DNA from: a bacterium
Lineage (GTDB): Bacteria; Cyanobacteriota; Vampirovibrionia; Gastranaerophilales; Gastranaerophilaceae
Assembly: GCA_017471365.1 (NCBI GenBank)
Contig: JAFUUC010000049.1
Coordinates: 1-33,500, forward strand
Direction of reading: 5' to 3'
DNA length: 33,500 nucleotides
Shown here piece by piece: positions 1 to 7,491 of this stretch (the first letter of the stretch is position 1; every line of letters begins with the position of its first letter). The position numbers and the translations under genes are program-made. Below the pieces are notes generated by a model. It saw only the letters and a list, made by a program, of their open reading frames with translations. It ran no database searches and was not told where the DNA came from.

Positions 1-753
1 ATTACTAAATTAAACACAGCAGACGCACTAGGACTGGGAACAGTAACTGATGAACAAGAATTTATGGCACCTGTTGCAATGGTATTAGCTGACGGTACAC
101 CAATGTTTCTTACTTATAATAAGAAATGTATATCAGATCCTGATAGTATAAAGTCTGATAACAAGAAAATACACTCATGTGTAGACGGATTGTATGACTT
201 AAATGGCAGTCGCATGCCAAATAGAGTGGGCAAAGATTTGACTGCTATGAATAAAGCTTCAATTAATATTGCAGAAGGTCCTGCTGTTGTTGGTTCTATA
301 GCTGGTTATGATTTAATAAAACTAGCAGATACACCACCGGCAAAAAACTGTGAAACTTACAAGAGTGACTTTCCTGGAATAATATCTCATTGTTCAACTT
401 CAGGAGAAAGAGATTATTGGGTAGGAGCATTGGTAACGTGTAACGAAATGGGAGGTCACTTACCTACCATGATAGAACTGTTAAACATAGCTAGAGCAGT
501 ATATCCTAGCATTGCAGGCGGCATAGGTACATACTCCGGCCACCAATCGGGAAGCTGGGATACTACAGAAGTAGCAAAACTGGGCATTGATCCTTCTTCT
601 GTTTCGGACTTCCGCCTGTGGTCGTCAGAGGAGTACTCGCCTACGAGCGGTACCTCTCGCGACCGTCGCTTCGACAGTGGTGGCACGGGCGGTGATTACA
701 CCAACGATCGCTATAGCAACGTCCCGAGGTTCGTTTGCCTGGCGGATACTTAA
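1..753 (+). CDS. Pilin-like protein with C-type-lectin-like hypervariable C-terminus (5' end missing)
   Basis: The frame is open from base 1, so the true start and any prepilin leader lie upstream; ATG 64 is internal. The N-terminal half of what is visible matches the pilin-like protein at 8847-9605: both have LADG followed by a hydrophobic stretch, then a cysteine pair, DxNGSxMPN and an acidic residue. The C-terminal part (window-frame residues about 110-250) looks like a C-type lectin/FGE-like fold: Cys/Trp spacing, then LWSSEEYS, a Gly/Arg/Asp/Ser/Tyr-rich stretch and a closing PRFVCLADT. That ending is typical of DGR target proteins, whose variable residues form an exposed ligand-binding face. 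GC rises abruptly to about 60% over the last 150 bases. Likely a surface-exposed or pilus-associated adhesin with a diversifiable tip. The pilin relationship rests on the paralogue; the DGR reading is strong inference. Confidence 0.8.
   Translation: MTKLNTADALGLGTVTDEQEFMAPVAMVLADGTPMFLTYNKKCISDPDSIKSDNKKIHSCVDGLYDLNGSRMPNRVGKDLTAMNKASINIAEGPAVVGSIAGYDLIKLADTPPAKNCETYKSDFPGIISHCSTSGERDYWVGALVTCNEMGGHLPTMIELLNIARAVYPSIAGGIGTYSGHQSGSWDTTEVAKLGIDPSSVSDFRLWSSEEYSPTSGTSRDRRFDSGGTGGDYTNDRYSNVPRFVCLADT
601..750 (+). other. Candidate DGR variable region (VR)
   Basis: I count about 90 G/C in 150 bases (60%) against roughly 30% around it. Between 634 and 723, 27 of 30 codons end in C or T (tac, agc, ggt, acc, cgc, gac, ttc, ggc and so on), although this genome prefers A/T-ending codons of all kinds. 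That is the footprint expected when AAC/AAT codons of a template repeat have their adenines randomised and the final pyrimidine is kept. The stretch lies at the extreme 3' end of a lectin-like gene and encodes the LWSSEEYS...RFVCL frame seen in DGR targets. No second copy (template repeat) or reverse transcriptase was found in the window, so activity cannot be judged. Confidence 0.72.
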
Positions 754-759
754 TACTGT

Positions 760-779
760 CAAATTATCTTTGTAATTTG
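760..779 (+). other. Hairpin just downstream of the variable region
   Basis: CAAATTA (760-766) and TAATTTG (773-779) form a perfect 7-bp stem with a 6-base loop, starting 7 bases after the stop codon. No U-tract follows, so it is a poor intrinsic terminator. In the Bordetella phage DGR, a hairpin/cruciform just 3' of the variable region is needed for target recognition, and this one is in the comparable place. It also overlaps the -35 element of the alr promoter. Confidence 0.4.
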
Positions 780-805
780 ATTACTTCATAATTTTGTCTT
801 ATAAT
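777..805 (+). promoter_or_regulatory. alr promoter
   Basis: TTGATT (777-782), a 17-base spacer and TATAAT (800-805). The -10 ends 7 bases before ATG 813, so the transcript should begin at or next to the start codon (leaderless). No Shine-Dalgarno is visible. Confidence 0.65.
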
Positions 806-812
806 AAAGATT

Positions 813-1937
813 ATGAAAAATGTTCGCCAGACAAACATAAACATACATCGCGATGCGTGGGTTGAAGTCAATATTTCCAACTTAGAACACAATATCAAGG
901 AGATCAAAAAAAATATTCCGCAAAATGTAAAACTTCTTGGGGTTGTAAAGGCGGATGCATACGGACACGGTTCTGTTATGCTTGCTCCGACGATATTGGC
1001 AAGCGGAGTTGATATGCTTGGGGTGGCATCTATAGATGAAGGTGTTGATTTACGTAATGCAAAAATTAATTGCGAAATTCTTGTTCTGGGGGCGGTTCCT
1101 GTTTGGGCGGTAGAAAGTGCCGTTAAAAACAATTTAAGTATCTCTATTTTTTCTCAAGAACACGTGAAAGCATGTAAAGAAACCTTTGAACGTACTGGTA
1201 TTAGACCAAAAGTCCATATAAAACTTGACACCGGTATGAATAGAATTGGGGTGCGTGCAGATGAAGCAATTGAGTTTATAAAATTTGTTCAGCGGTGTGA
1301 TTTTATTGATTTGAAAGGAATTTTTACTCACCTTGCAGCTGCCGAAGAATTAGACAAAACGCAAATACAATTTGAAAAATGGAACTCTGTAATAAATGGT
1401 ATAAATACAGACGGTTTACTTTTACACATTTTAAATACAGCAGGATCTATTTGTTATGATATGCCAAATTCTAATATGCGAAGAATTGGTATTTCTTTAT
1501 ATGGACTTTACCCGGATTTTCCACCTGAAGTTGAATTTCATAAACCAAATCTTAAACAACTTATTTCTTTAAAAGGGCGAATAGTCAATATTCATACGGC
1601 GAAAAAAGGTGAAGGCGTGAGTTATTGTCACACTTATACAACCAAAGAAAACCGGATAATTGCTACTATTCCGATAGGTTATGCTGATGGTGTACCGAGA
1701 CTTTTGTCAAACAAAATCAGTGGTGTTTTAAATGGTTTAGAGGTTCCGCAAGTTGGAAATATAACCATGGATCAAATGATGTTTGACATAACGGGAGTAA
1801 AAGCTAATGTTGGTGATGTTATAACTCTGCTTGATGAAAATAAATCAATAGATGAGTGGGCAAAAATTTTAAACACAATCAACTATGAGTTGACTTGCAG
1901 ATTAAAAGTGAGGTTACCGAGGGTTTATACAAGATGA
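813..1937 (+). CDS. alr: Alanine racemase
   Basis: PLP enzyme that interconverts L- and D-alanine in the cytoplasm, supplying D-Ala for peptidoglycan. The 374-aa length is normal for the family. The PLP-binding lysine is K46 in VVKADAYGHG, and the second catalytic base is Tyr271 in GVSYCHTY, followed by IPIGYADGVPR. The N-terminal (beta/alpha)8 barrel covers roughly residues 15-245 and the C-terminal beta domain the rest, ending in CRLKVRLPRVY. The gene starts right after a strong promoter with almost no leader, and its stop overlaps the start of the next gene (ATGA), so the two are probably cotranscribed. Nothing in it looks damaged. Confidence 0.96.
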   Translation: MKNVRQTNINIHRDAWVEVNISNLEHNIKEIKKNIPQNVKLLGVVKADAYGHGSVMLAPTILASGVDMLGVASIDEGVDLRNAKINCEILVLGAVPVWAVESAVKNNLSISIFSQEHVKACKETFERTGIRPKVHIKLDTGMNRIGVRADEAIEFIKFVQRCDFIDLKGIFTHLAAAEELDKTQIQFEKWNSVINGINTDGLLLHILNTAGSICYDMPNSNMRRIGISLYGLYPDFPPEVEFHKPNLKQLISLKGRIVNIHTAKKGEGVSYCHTYTTKENRIIATIPIGYADGVPRLLSNKISGVLNGLEVPQVGNITMDQMMFDITGVKANVGDVITLLDENKSIDEWAKILNTINYELTCRLKVRLPRVYTR

Positions 1938-3172
1938 CAAAACAATATGACTTGGGAATAATAGGAGCAGGACCGGCGGGATATACGGCAGCACTTCATG
2001 CCGCAATTCGAGGACAAAACGTCGTAATTTTTGAAAAAGAAAATATTGGCGGGGTTTGTCTAAATAAGGGTTGTATCCCTACAAAAACTATTTTGCATGC
2101 TTCTGAAGTTTATAAACAGACCATAAATTCCGAAGTTTTAGGAATTACTACAAGTAATGTTAAACTTGACTATTCAAAAGTTATAGAACGCAAAAATATT
2201 GTTATAGAAAAACTTAGAAAAGGTATTGAACTTGCTTTAAAAAATGCGAGAGTAACCGTTATACAAAACGAAGCTAAAATAATTGACAAATCTAAAATTC
2301 AATCTGATGGTGAAATATATGATTGCAAAAAAATAATTTGTGCAACCGGTTCAACACCTAAAATTGTTAAAGGACTTGAATTTGATCACAAATTTTTATT
2401 ATCATCGGATGATATTTTAGAGCTTAAAAATTTACCGAAAAGTATTTTAATTATCGGTTCAGGTGCAATCGGGATCGAATGGAGCAGGATATTTTCTAAT
2501 TTTGGAGTTGAAACAATTTTAATTGAATTAGCACCTCATCTTTTACCGCTTGCAGATATTGAAGTGTCTAAGCGTATTGAACGAACTTTCAAAACTGATA
2601 AAATAAAATTCTATACGGGTACAACAGTTGAACAGATTCAAAATGGCAATGTTACACTTTCAAATGGAGAAGTTTTTTCACCTGAAAAAATTCTTGTAGC
2701 AATTGGCAGAACTCCGGATTCTACCCCAAAAATTGATGGTATTTCTTATCTTGGAGATGTTTCGGGGGAAATTCAGCTTGCACATTATGCGATTAAACAA
2801 GCTATAAAAGAAGTTGACGGAATAGAATTTTACAAAGATTTTGTTCCAAGTGTGGTTTACGGTACCCCGGAAATAGCCTGGACAGGCAAACGCGAACAAG
2901 ATCTTGAAGGACAAGAATACAAAAAATCTGTTGTGTTGGTGTCTTCACTGGGTAAAGCTTGGTGTGACAATGAAACAGACGGTTTTATAAAACTTTTATC
3001 TCAAAATGATAAAATTGTTGGTGTTCATATAGTATCAAAAGAGGCTTCTGCATTACTGCAACAGATTGTTATAGCAATGCAAAATGATATTACGGTTGAC
3101 AAACTTAAAGAGGTTTGTTTTGCTCACCCTACTTATTCTGAGGGAATTTTCGACGGTTTGTTTAAAATATAG
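1934..3172 (+). CDS. Dihydrolipoamide dehydrogenase-like flavoprotein, unusually short
   Basis: Class I pyridine-nucleotide disulfide oxidoreductase of 412 aa. FAD motif GIIGAGPAG (residues 8-16), redox-active pair C42/C47 in GGVCLNKGCIPTK, NAD motif IIGSGAIG near residue 175, and the C-terminal FAHPTYSE with His398-Glu403 that completes the active site of the neighbouring subunit in a dimer. I start it at ATG 1934, which overlaps the alr stop and begins MTKQYDLGII; the 13 residues upstream of it are not family-like. It is about 50 aa shorter than usual. The main loss lies between VAIGRTPDS and SYLGDVSGEIQLAH, where some 22 residues that normally precede the FAD-binding GD are missing. No E1/E2 or glycine-cleavage genes are nearby, so the partner complex is unknown. 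Confidence 0.85.
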   Translation: MTKQYDLGIIGAGPAGYTAALHAAIRGQNVVIFEKENIGGVCLNKGCIPTKTILHASEVYKQTINSEVLGITTSNVKLDYSKVIERKNIVIEKLRKGIELALKNARVTVIQNEAKIIDKSKIQSDGEIYDCKKIICATGSTPKIVKGLEFDHKFLLSSDDILELKNLPKSILIIGSGAIGIEWSRIFSNFGVETILIELAPHLLPLADIEVSKRIERTFKTDKIKFYTGTTVEQIQNGNVTLSNGEVFSPEKILVAIGRTPDSTPKIDGISYLGDVSGEIQLAHYAIKQAIKEVDGIEFYKDFVPSVVYGTPEIAWTGKREQDLEGQEYKKSVVLVSSLGKAWCDNETDGFIKLLSQNDKIVGVHIVSKEASALLQQIVIAMQNDITVDKLKEVCFAHPTYSEGIFDGLFKI

Positions 3173-3216
3173 GTCTCTGAATTTTTTAATAATGAATAAT
3201 TATTTCATTCAATTAT

Positions 3217-3249
3217 TTGATATCATTTTAATGAAAATTATGATAAAAT
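3217..3249 (+). promoter_or_regulatory. Promoter of the tandem transporter operon
   Basis: TTGATA (3217-3222), 16 bases, then TATGAT (3239-3244); an overlapping TAAAAT (3244-3249) ends 6 bases before ATG 3256. Either -10 predicts a leader of 0-5 bases. No Shine-Dalgarno precedes the ATG. Confidence 0.5.
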
Positions 3250-3255
3250 TTTTTT

Positions 3256-4239
3256 ATGAACGAAATATTTGCAATGTTTAATGAAGTCATTAGTTTTCCG
3301 GAAGTTTTGATAAATAAATGTACTTTCCTTCCGGATTATATCAGTATGGCACTTTTAAAAAGTATTTATTTTGTACCTGTTTTGGTATTTTTATATTTGT
3401 TAGTTGAAATTTTGGAAAAATTTGTAATATCAAATATTCCATTGTTTATAAAGTTGTTAAGAAAATACGGAGCATTTTTTTCTGCTGCGACCGGAATTGT
3501 TCCGGAATGCGGTTATGCGAATGTTATTAGTGTTTTGTATTCAAGAAATATTATTTCTCGCGGAACTTTATTGGCGGCTTTAATAATGTGTAGTGATGAT
3601 GCTTTGCCACTATTATTTATTGATTTTAGTAAAGTCGGTGTAATTTTGCCAATTCTTGTATTAAAATTTATCGCAGCAATTGCGGTTGCGTACATAGCTG
3701 ACTTTTTGGAAGTAATTTTAAATTTAAGAATAAAGAAAAAAGATGATCTAAATTCAATGAATATGGATATAAATATACACGGATGTTGTTATCACGCAAT
3801 AAATACGAATGATAAACATCCTAGAATTATTAATCATACGTTGGTTCATACTTTGAATGTACTCATTTTTACGTTTTTGGTTCTTTCAGGATTATATTTT
3901 GGGATAGGAGCTTTTGGATCAACGGAAAGTTTTGCTTCTGTACTGATGATTGACAGTCCTGTGTCAGTTTTAGTAGTTGCGGCTTTGGGATTGATTTCAA
4001 ATTGTTTTATTTCAATTTTGATAGCTATAGCATTTGTTTTAGGCTTGATTAGTTTTCCTGCATTTTTGGCAGGAATGATTACTGTTACGGGGTTGGGGCT
4101 GTTTAATATGTTTAAATTTGCCGGTAAAAAGGAAGGTATTTTGATTTCATTTGTTTTATTTGTTTTGGGTACCGGTTTTGGACTGGCATTTTATTACGGT
4201 TTATTGACAGTAAATTCGACGTTTAATTTGGTAAAATAG
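3256..4239 (+). CDS. ArsP_2-type (10TM heavy-metal exporter family) membrane protein, copy 1
   Basis: A 327-aa polytopic membrane protein resembling PF11449 (annotated variously as arsenic efflux protein or putative manganese transporter). Two half-units each contain hydrophobic helices; the first has the family signature PECGYANVISVLYSR then RGTLLAALIMCSDDALPLL. A central hydrophilic loop (about residues 150-195) holds HGCCYH (C177, C178, H180), a plausible metal-binding patch. It is followed after a 10-base gap by a diverged copy of itself (4250-5254), suggesting a duplicated pair that may work as a heterodimer. No ArsR-type regulator or arsenate reductase is adjacent, so the substrate cannot be read from context. 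Confidence 0.75.
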   Translation: MNEIFAMFNEVISFPEVLINKCTFLPDYISMALLKSIYFVPVLVFLYLLVEILEKFVISNIPLFIKLLRKYGAFFSAATGIVPECGYANVISVLYSRNIISRGTLLAALIMCSDDALPLLFIDFSKVGVILPILVLKFIAAIAVAYIADFLEVILNLRIKKKDDLNSMNMDINIHGCCYHAINTNDKHPRIINHTLVHTLNVLIFTFLVLSGLYFGIGAFGSTESFASVLMIDSPVSVLVVAALGLISNCFISILIAIAFVLGLISFPAFLAGMITVTGLGLFNMFKFAGKKEGILISFVLFVLGTGFGLAFYYGLLTVNSTFNLVK

Positions 4240-4249
4240 GATGTTAATT

Positions 4250-5254
4250 ATGAATGAGTTTTGGAATTTTATATTACACGGAATAGATTTTGTTATGAAT
4301 TTGGCTGAAAATTTAATTGAACCGATAGAGTTTTTGCCGGATTTTCTTAAAGATGCGTTAATTGATAGTTTGAATTTAGTTCCGTTTTTGTTCTTAATTT
4401 TTATTTTGATAGAGGTTATTGAGCAGTATTTTACAAAGAAAAAGCATCTGTTTGTATTTTTTATCAAAAAGATAGGACCTTTATTCGGAAGTTTGTTTGC
4501 ATCCATTCCACAGTGCGGGTTTTCGGTTATCGCAAGTACGGTTTATACTCGCAGACTTTTAAGCCGTGGAACTCTTGTTTCTGTTTATCTTGCAACTTCT
4601 GATGAAGCGATTCCTGTTTTGTTAACTTATCCGCAAAATGCATATATTATTCTACCGATTATTATAATTAAAATTATTTTGGCAATTATTGTCGGTTATA
4701 TTGTAGATTGGATTATAACTTACAAGGCAAAAGAACCTGTTATTGAACAAAAAACTGTTGATGAAGAAATTAAACATGAAGAAGGTTGTTGTCATCATCA
4801 TCTTGTGAATGCGGCTCATACAAAAGATTTTTGGATTCATCCATTGAAGCATACTTTAAATATTTTTGTATTTATTTTGGGAATTTCAATTGTTTTGAGT
4901 TTCTTGCTTTCAAGAGTTGGAACAGAAGAAGCTTTTGCAAATTATTTCTTAATAAATTCCCCTTTGCAGCCGTTTTTGGTATCTTTAGTAGGATTAATTC
5001 CTAACTGTGCGATATCTGTAATGCTTGCAATGTTGTTTGTAAAAAATACGATAAGCATTGGATCTTTACTTGCAGGGCTATGTACATCGGGAGGGTTAGG
5101 TATTTTAGTATTGCTTAGGAGAAATGGCGATAAAAAAGATACGGCTTTAATTATTGCAACTCTTGTCGTAGTGGGTACCCTTGTTGGGCTTGTTTTTCAG
5201 TATAATTTGTTTCATATAAATGATGTGTTTAAAGTTATTGGTATTCAGTTATAA
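4250..5254 (+). CDS. ArsP_2-type membrane protein, copy 2
   Basis: Paralogue of the preceding gene with the same layout: MNE start, FLPDFLKDALIDSL near the first helix, PQCGFSVIASTVYTRRLLSRGTL, TSDEAIPVLL, a hydrophilic loop and a second half with PNCAISVMLAML. The loop carries EGCCHHH (C180, C181, H182-184), an even clearer metal-binding cluster than in copy 1. I prefer ATG 4250 because AGG at 4238-4240 is well placed for it and it aligns with the paralogue's MNE start; ATG 4241 is the in-frame alternative. The stop overlaps the next start by one base (TAATG). Likely a heavy-metal or metalloid exporter subunit; the exact ion is unknown. Confidence 0.75.
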   Translation: MNEFWNFILHGIDFVMNLAENLIEPIEFLPDFLKDALIDSLNLVPFLFLIFILIEVIEQYFTKKKHLFVFFIKKIGPLFGSLFASIPQCGFSVIASTVYTRRLLSRGTLVSVYLATSDEAIPVLLTYPQNAYIILPIIIIKIILAIIVGYIVDWIITYKAKEPVIEQKTVDEEIKHEEGCCHHHLVNAAHTKDFWIHPLKHTLNIFVFILGISIVLSFLLSRVGTEEAFANYFLINSPLQPFLVSLVGLIPNCAISVMLAMLFVKNTISIGSLLAGLCTSGGLGILVLLRRNGDKKDTALIIATLVVVGTLVGLVFQYNLFHINDVFKVIGIQL

Positions 5255-6729
5255 TGGTTCAATCTGAAAAATTTAAATCAGCATTTTCAATGCATAGAAA
5301 CGGGCAACTGACTCAGGCATGTGATTTGTACAAAGAAATTCTCAAGTCTGAACCTGAAAATGATGAAGTTTGGGATTTACTCGGAGTGTTGTATTGTCAG
5401 GCTGAAAGGTTTGATGAAGCAGAAGATTGTATTCTTAAAGCTATTGAAATAAGACCACTTATTTATTATATCAGTAATCTTGCTCAACTTTATCTAAAAA
5501 AAGGTGATTTTCCTGCTGCCATAAAGTATTATGGAAATTTGATTTCCGGTAAAGGCGATAATTATGAAAACAGATTTAATCTTGCAATGGCATACAAAAA
5601 CAATAACGAATTAGATAAAGCAGAAAAAGCTTATTATAAAGCTATTGATTTGAAACCGGAAAGTCATGAGGCTTATTTTAATCTGGCAGCTGTTTACATA
5701 GCACAAAATAATCCGCACAAAGCTATAGAAGCTTATAAAAAAGCTATAGAATTAAAACCGGATGATTGGGAATCTGAGTATTTTCTTTCTCTTGCTTATA
5801 TGAAATCTAAAGATTACAAAAATGGTCTTGAATGTTTTGAATCAAGACTTTGCAAACAAAGTGCAATAATGTCTCAATATAAAACATATCCTACTCTGGT
5901 TGAAAAAAAACCGCTTTGGAAAGGAGAAGATTTATCGAATAAGGTTCTTTATACATATTATGAAGCAGGTTTTGGTGATATTTTAATGTTTTATCGTTTT
6001 ATGCCTGAACTTGTTTCTAAATGTAAAAAAGTCATATTTAAACCCCAGAAAGAACTTGTAAATCTTTTCCGAGAAAATTCTTATGGTGCAGAAATAATGG
6101 ATTTGTTTTGCCCTGAAAGCGAATTTTATTTTGATTATCATATACCATTTTTGAGTATTCCGTATATTTTAGACAAAAGTGGAGATGAAATGTTTATTCA
6201 TCATGATGATGGATATATTAGAGCAAATGTTGAAAAAACTCAAAAATTCAAAAATATTTTTTTTAATAATGATAAATTTAAAATTGGGATTAAATGGCAG
6301 GGAAATACTTATTATGAAAAAAATAGAGTACTTAATGTGGAGGACTTTTTCCCTTTATTTGGAATAGAAGGAACTCAATTTTATTCCTGTCAAACTTACG
6401 AAGGATCTGAAGAATTTGAAAAAATTCGATCCCGATACAGTGTAATTGACTTAGCTCCGAGTTTTGGTGACTTTTCTGATACGGCAGCGGCAGTTGAAAA
6501 TTTAGATTTGATCATTTGTAATGATACATCACTTGCACACCTGGCGGGGGCAATGGGTAAAAAATGTTTTGTATTGCTTCCTTATTTGTATAACTGGCGT
6601 TGGCACACAGATTTGTCAAAATGTGATTGGTATGATAGCGTAAAAATCTATTACCAGAAAAGTCCTGAAAGCTGGTTTGAAGTATTTAGGTTAGTCGAAA
6701 AAGACTTGAAAAAAATTTTAAATAAATAA
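5254..6729 (+). CDS. TPR protein with glycosyltransferase-9-like C-terminal domain
   Basis: 491 aa. Residues about 1-190 are TPR repeats: successive 34-residue units with the A..Y..AI.LKP pattern, clearest around 100-180. Residues about 220-491 resemble the GT-B/ADP-heptose:LPS heptosyltransferase-like domain often fused to TPRs: a conserved KIGIKWQGN, then DLIICNDTSLAHLAGAMGKK, LLPYLYNWRWHTD and SWFEVF near the end. Such proteins are thought to glycosylate protein or envelope acceptors, but the substrate is not evident here. It is translationally coupled (TAATG) to the second transporter. Its last 12 bases overlap the convergent gene on the other strand. Confidence 0.8.
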   Translation: MVQSEKFKSAFSMHRNGQLTQACDLYKEILKSEPENDEVWDLLGVLYCQAERFDEAEDCILKAIEIRPLIYYISNLAQLYLKKGDFPAAIKYYGNLISGKGDNYENRFNLAMAYKNNNELDKAEKAYYKAIDLKPESHEAYFNLAAVYIAQNNPHKAIEAYKKAIELKPDDWESEYFLSLAYMKSKDYKNGLECFESRLCKQSAIMSQYKTYPTLVEKKPLWKGEDLSNKVLYTYYEAGFGDILMFYRFMPELVSKCKKVIFKPQKELVNLFRENSYGAEIMDLFCPESEFYFDYHIPFLSIPYILDKSGDEMFIHHDDGYIRANVEKTQKFKNIFFNNDKFKIGIKWQGNTYYEKNRVLNVEDFFPLFGIEGTQFYSCQTYEGSEEFEKIRSRYSVIDLAPSFGDFSDTAAAVENLDLIICNDTSLAHLAGAMGKKCFVLLPYLYNWRWHTDLSKCDWYDSVKIYYQKSPESWFEVFRLVEKDLKKILNK

Positions 6730-7386
6730 AAATAATACCGTACAGAGTGTGATTATTAAAAATATGCCGACAATAATCCAAAATAAAGAAACTCCGGATT
6801 TTTGAGAAATTGATTTCATTGATGACACTTGTTTTTTAGATTTTTTAGTAGTTTTTGAGGATGTTTTTTTAGGTTTAAATTTAGTGGTGGTATTTTTCTG
6901 TTTTTCTTCAAGATACTTTTCTTGCAATGTTTTTTTCGATTTTTTACCGGTTACAAGAAGATCGATATCATAATTTAAAGTTAACAGAGAATTTTGTGCA
7001 TTTTTATTATAAACAGCATAGTTAAGACCGGCTTCAAATGCTCTTTGGAGACATTCTAAAGCTACTATTGCATCTTTTTTAACTGTGCCGGAATGAACTG
7101 AGGAGTTTCCCTGTTTTTTTAAAAAATAAAGATCGTTAATAAATTCTTTTTCTTGTTCAGATCCACCAGTTTTATCTTTCAATGTTGCAAGCATTTCATC
7201 AAAAGTTATTTCTGTAGTTCTATGCTGCCCTAGAACATTACGGCAAATATGTTCTCCAAAGCGTCTTGTTTGAGTAATACTTTGTTCAAAAAATTCTCCG
7301 CGATACAGATTTTCAGCTTCTGTAATTATTTCATATAAATTTTTATCAATATCTTTTAAAAAACTAAAGTTCGTCCCGGCTTTCAT
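6718..7386 (-). CDS. Tail-anchored DUF4145-like protein
   Basis: Residues about 10-130 form a helical domain like DUF4145/the N-terminal module seen in some restriction-type proteins: FFEQSITQTRRFGEHICRNVLG and a later KKQGNSSVHSG. A Lys/Thr/Ser-rich linker (about 140-190) leads to one C-terminal hydrophobic helix (WIIVGIFLIITLCTVLFLFI), so the protein is probably membrane-anchored with the domain in the cytoplasm. I start at MKAG (7386) rather than ATG 7392 because a TAAAAT (7398-7393, minus) ends exactly 6 bases before it, the same leaderless layout as other genes here. The head-to-head gene at 7492 is an AAA ATPase, which could be a partner. Function unknown. Confidence 0.6.
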   Translation of the reverse strand: MKAGTNFSFLKDIDKNLYEIITEAENLYRGEFFEQSITQTRRFGEHICRNVLGQHRTTEITFDEMLATLKDKTGGSEQEKEFINDLYFLKKQGNSSVHSGTVKKDAIVALECLQRAFEAGLNYAVYNKNAQNSLLTLNYDIDLLVTGKKSKKTLQEKYLEEKQKNTTTKFKPKKTSSKTTKKSKKQVSSMKSISQKSGVSLFWIIVGIFLIITLCTVLFLFI

Positions 7387-7491
7387 AATCATATTTTACT
7401 ACAAATTTGTTGTGAAGTAATGTAAATTTTCCTTTTTTAATTATTTAGAAAAATTTTTATGAATTTTATTACTATCATAAATGGTAAAATT

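Noticed and set aside
456-686. Open frame on the minus strand opposite the variable region
   Set aside because: It is a shadow of the real gene; the GC-rich stretch removes stop codons. No start signal or family pattern.
1895-1933. Upstream start of the dihydrolipoamide dehydrogenase-like gene
   Set aside because: These codons lie inside alr and the family sequence begins at MTKQYDL, so ATG 1934 fits better.
3191-3209. AATGAA/TTCATT hairpin after the dihydrolipoamide dehydrogenase-like gene
   Set aside because: A short AT-rich stem without a T-run; likely chance in such sequence.
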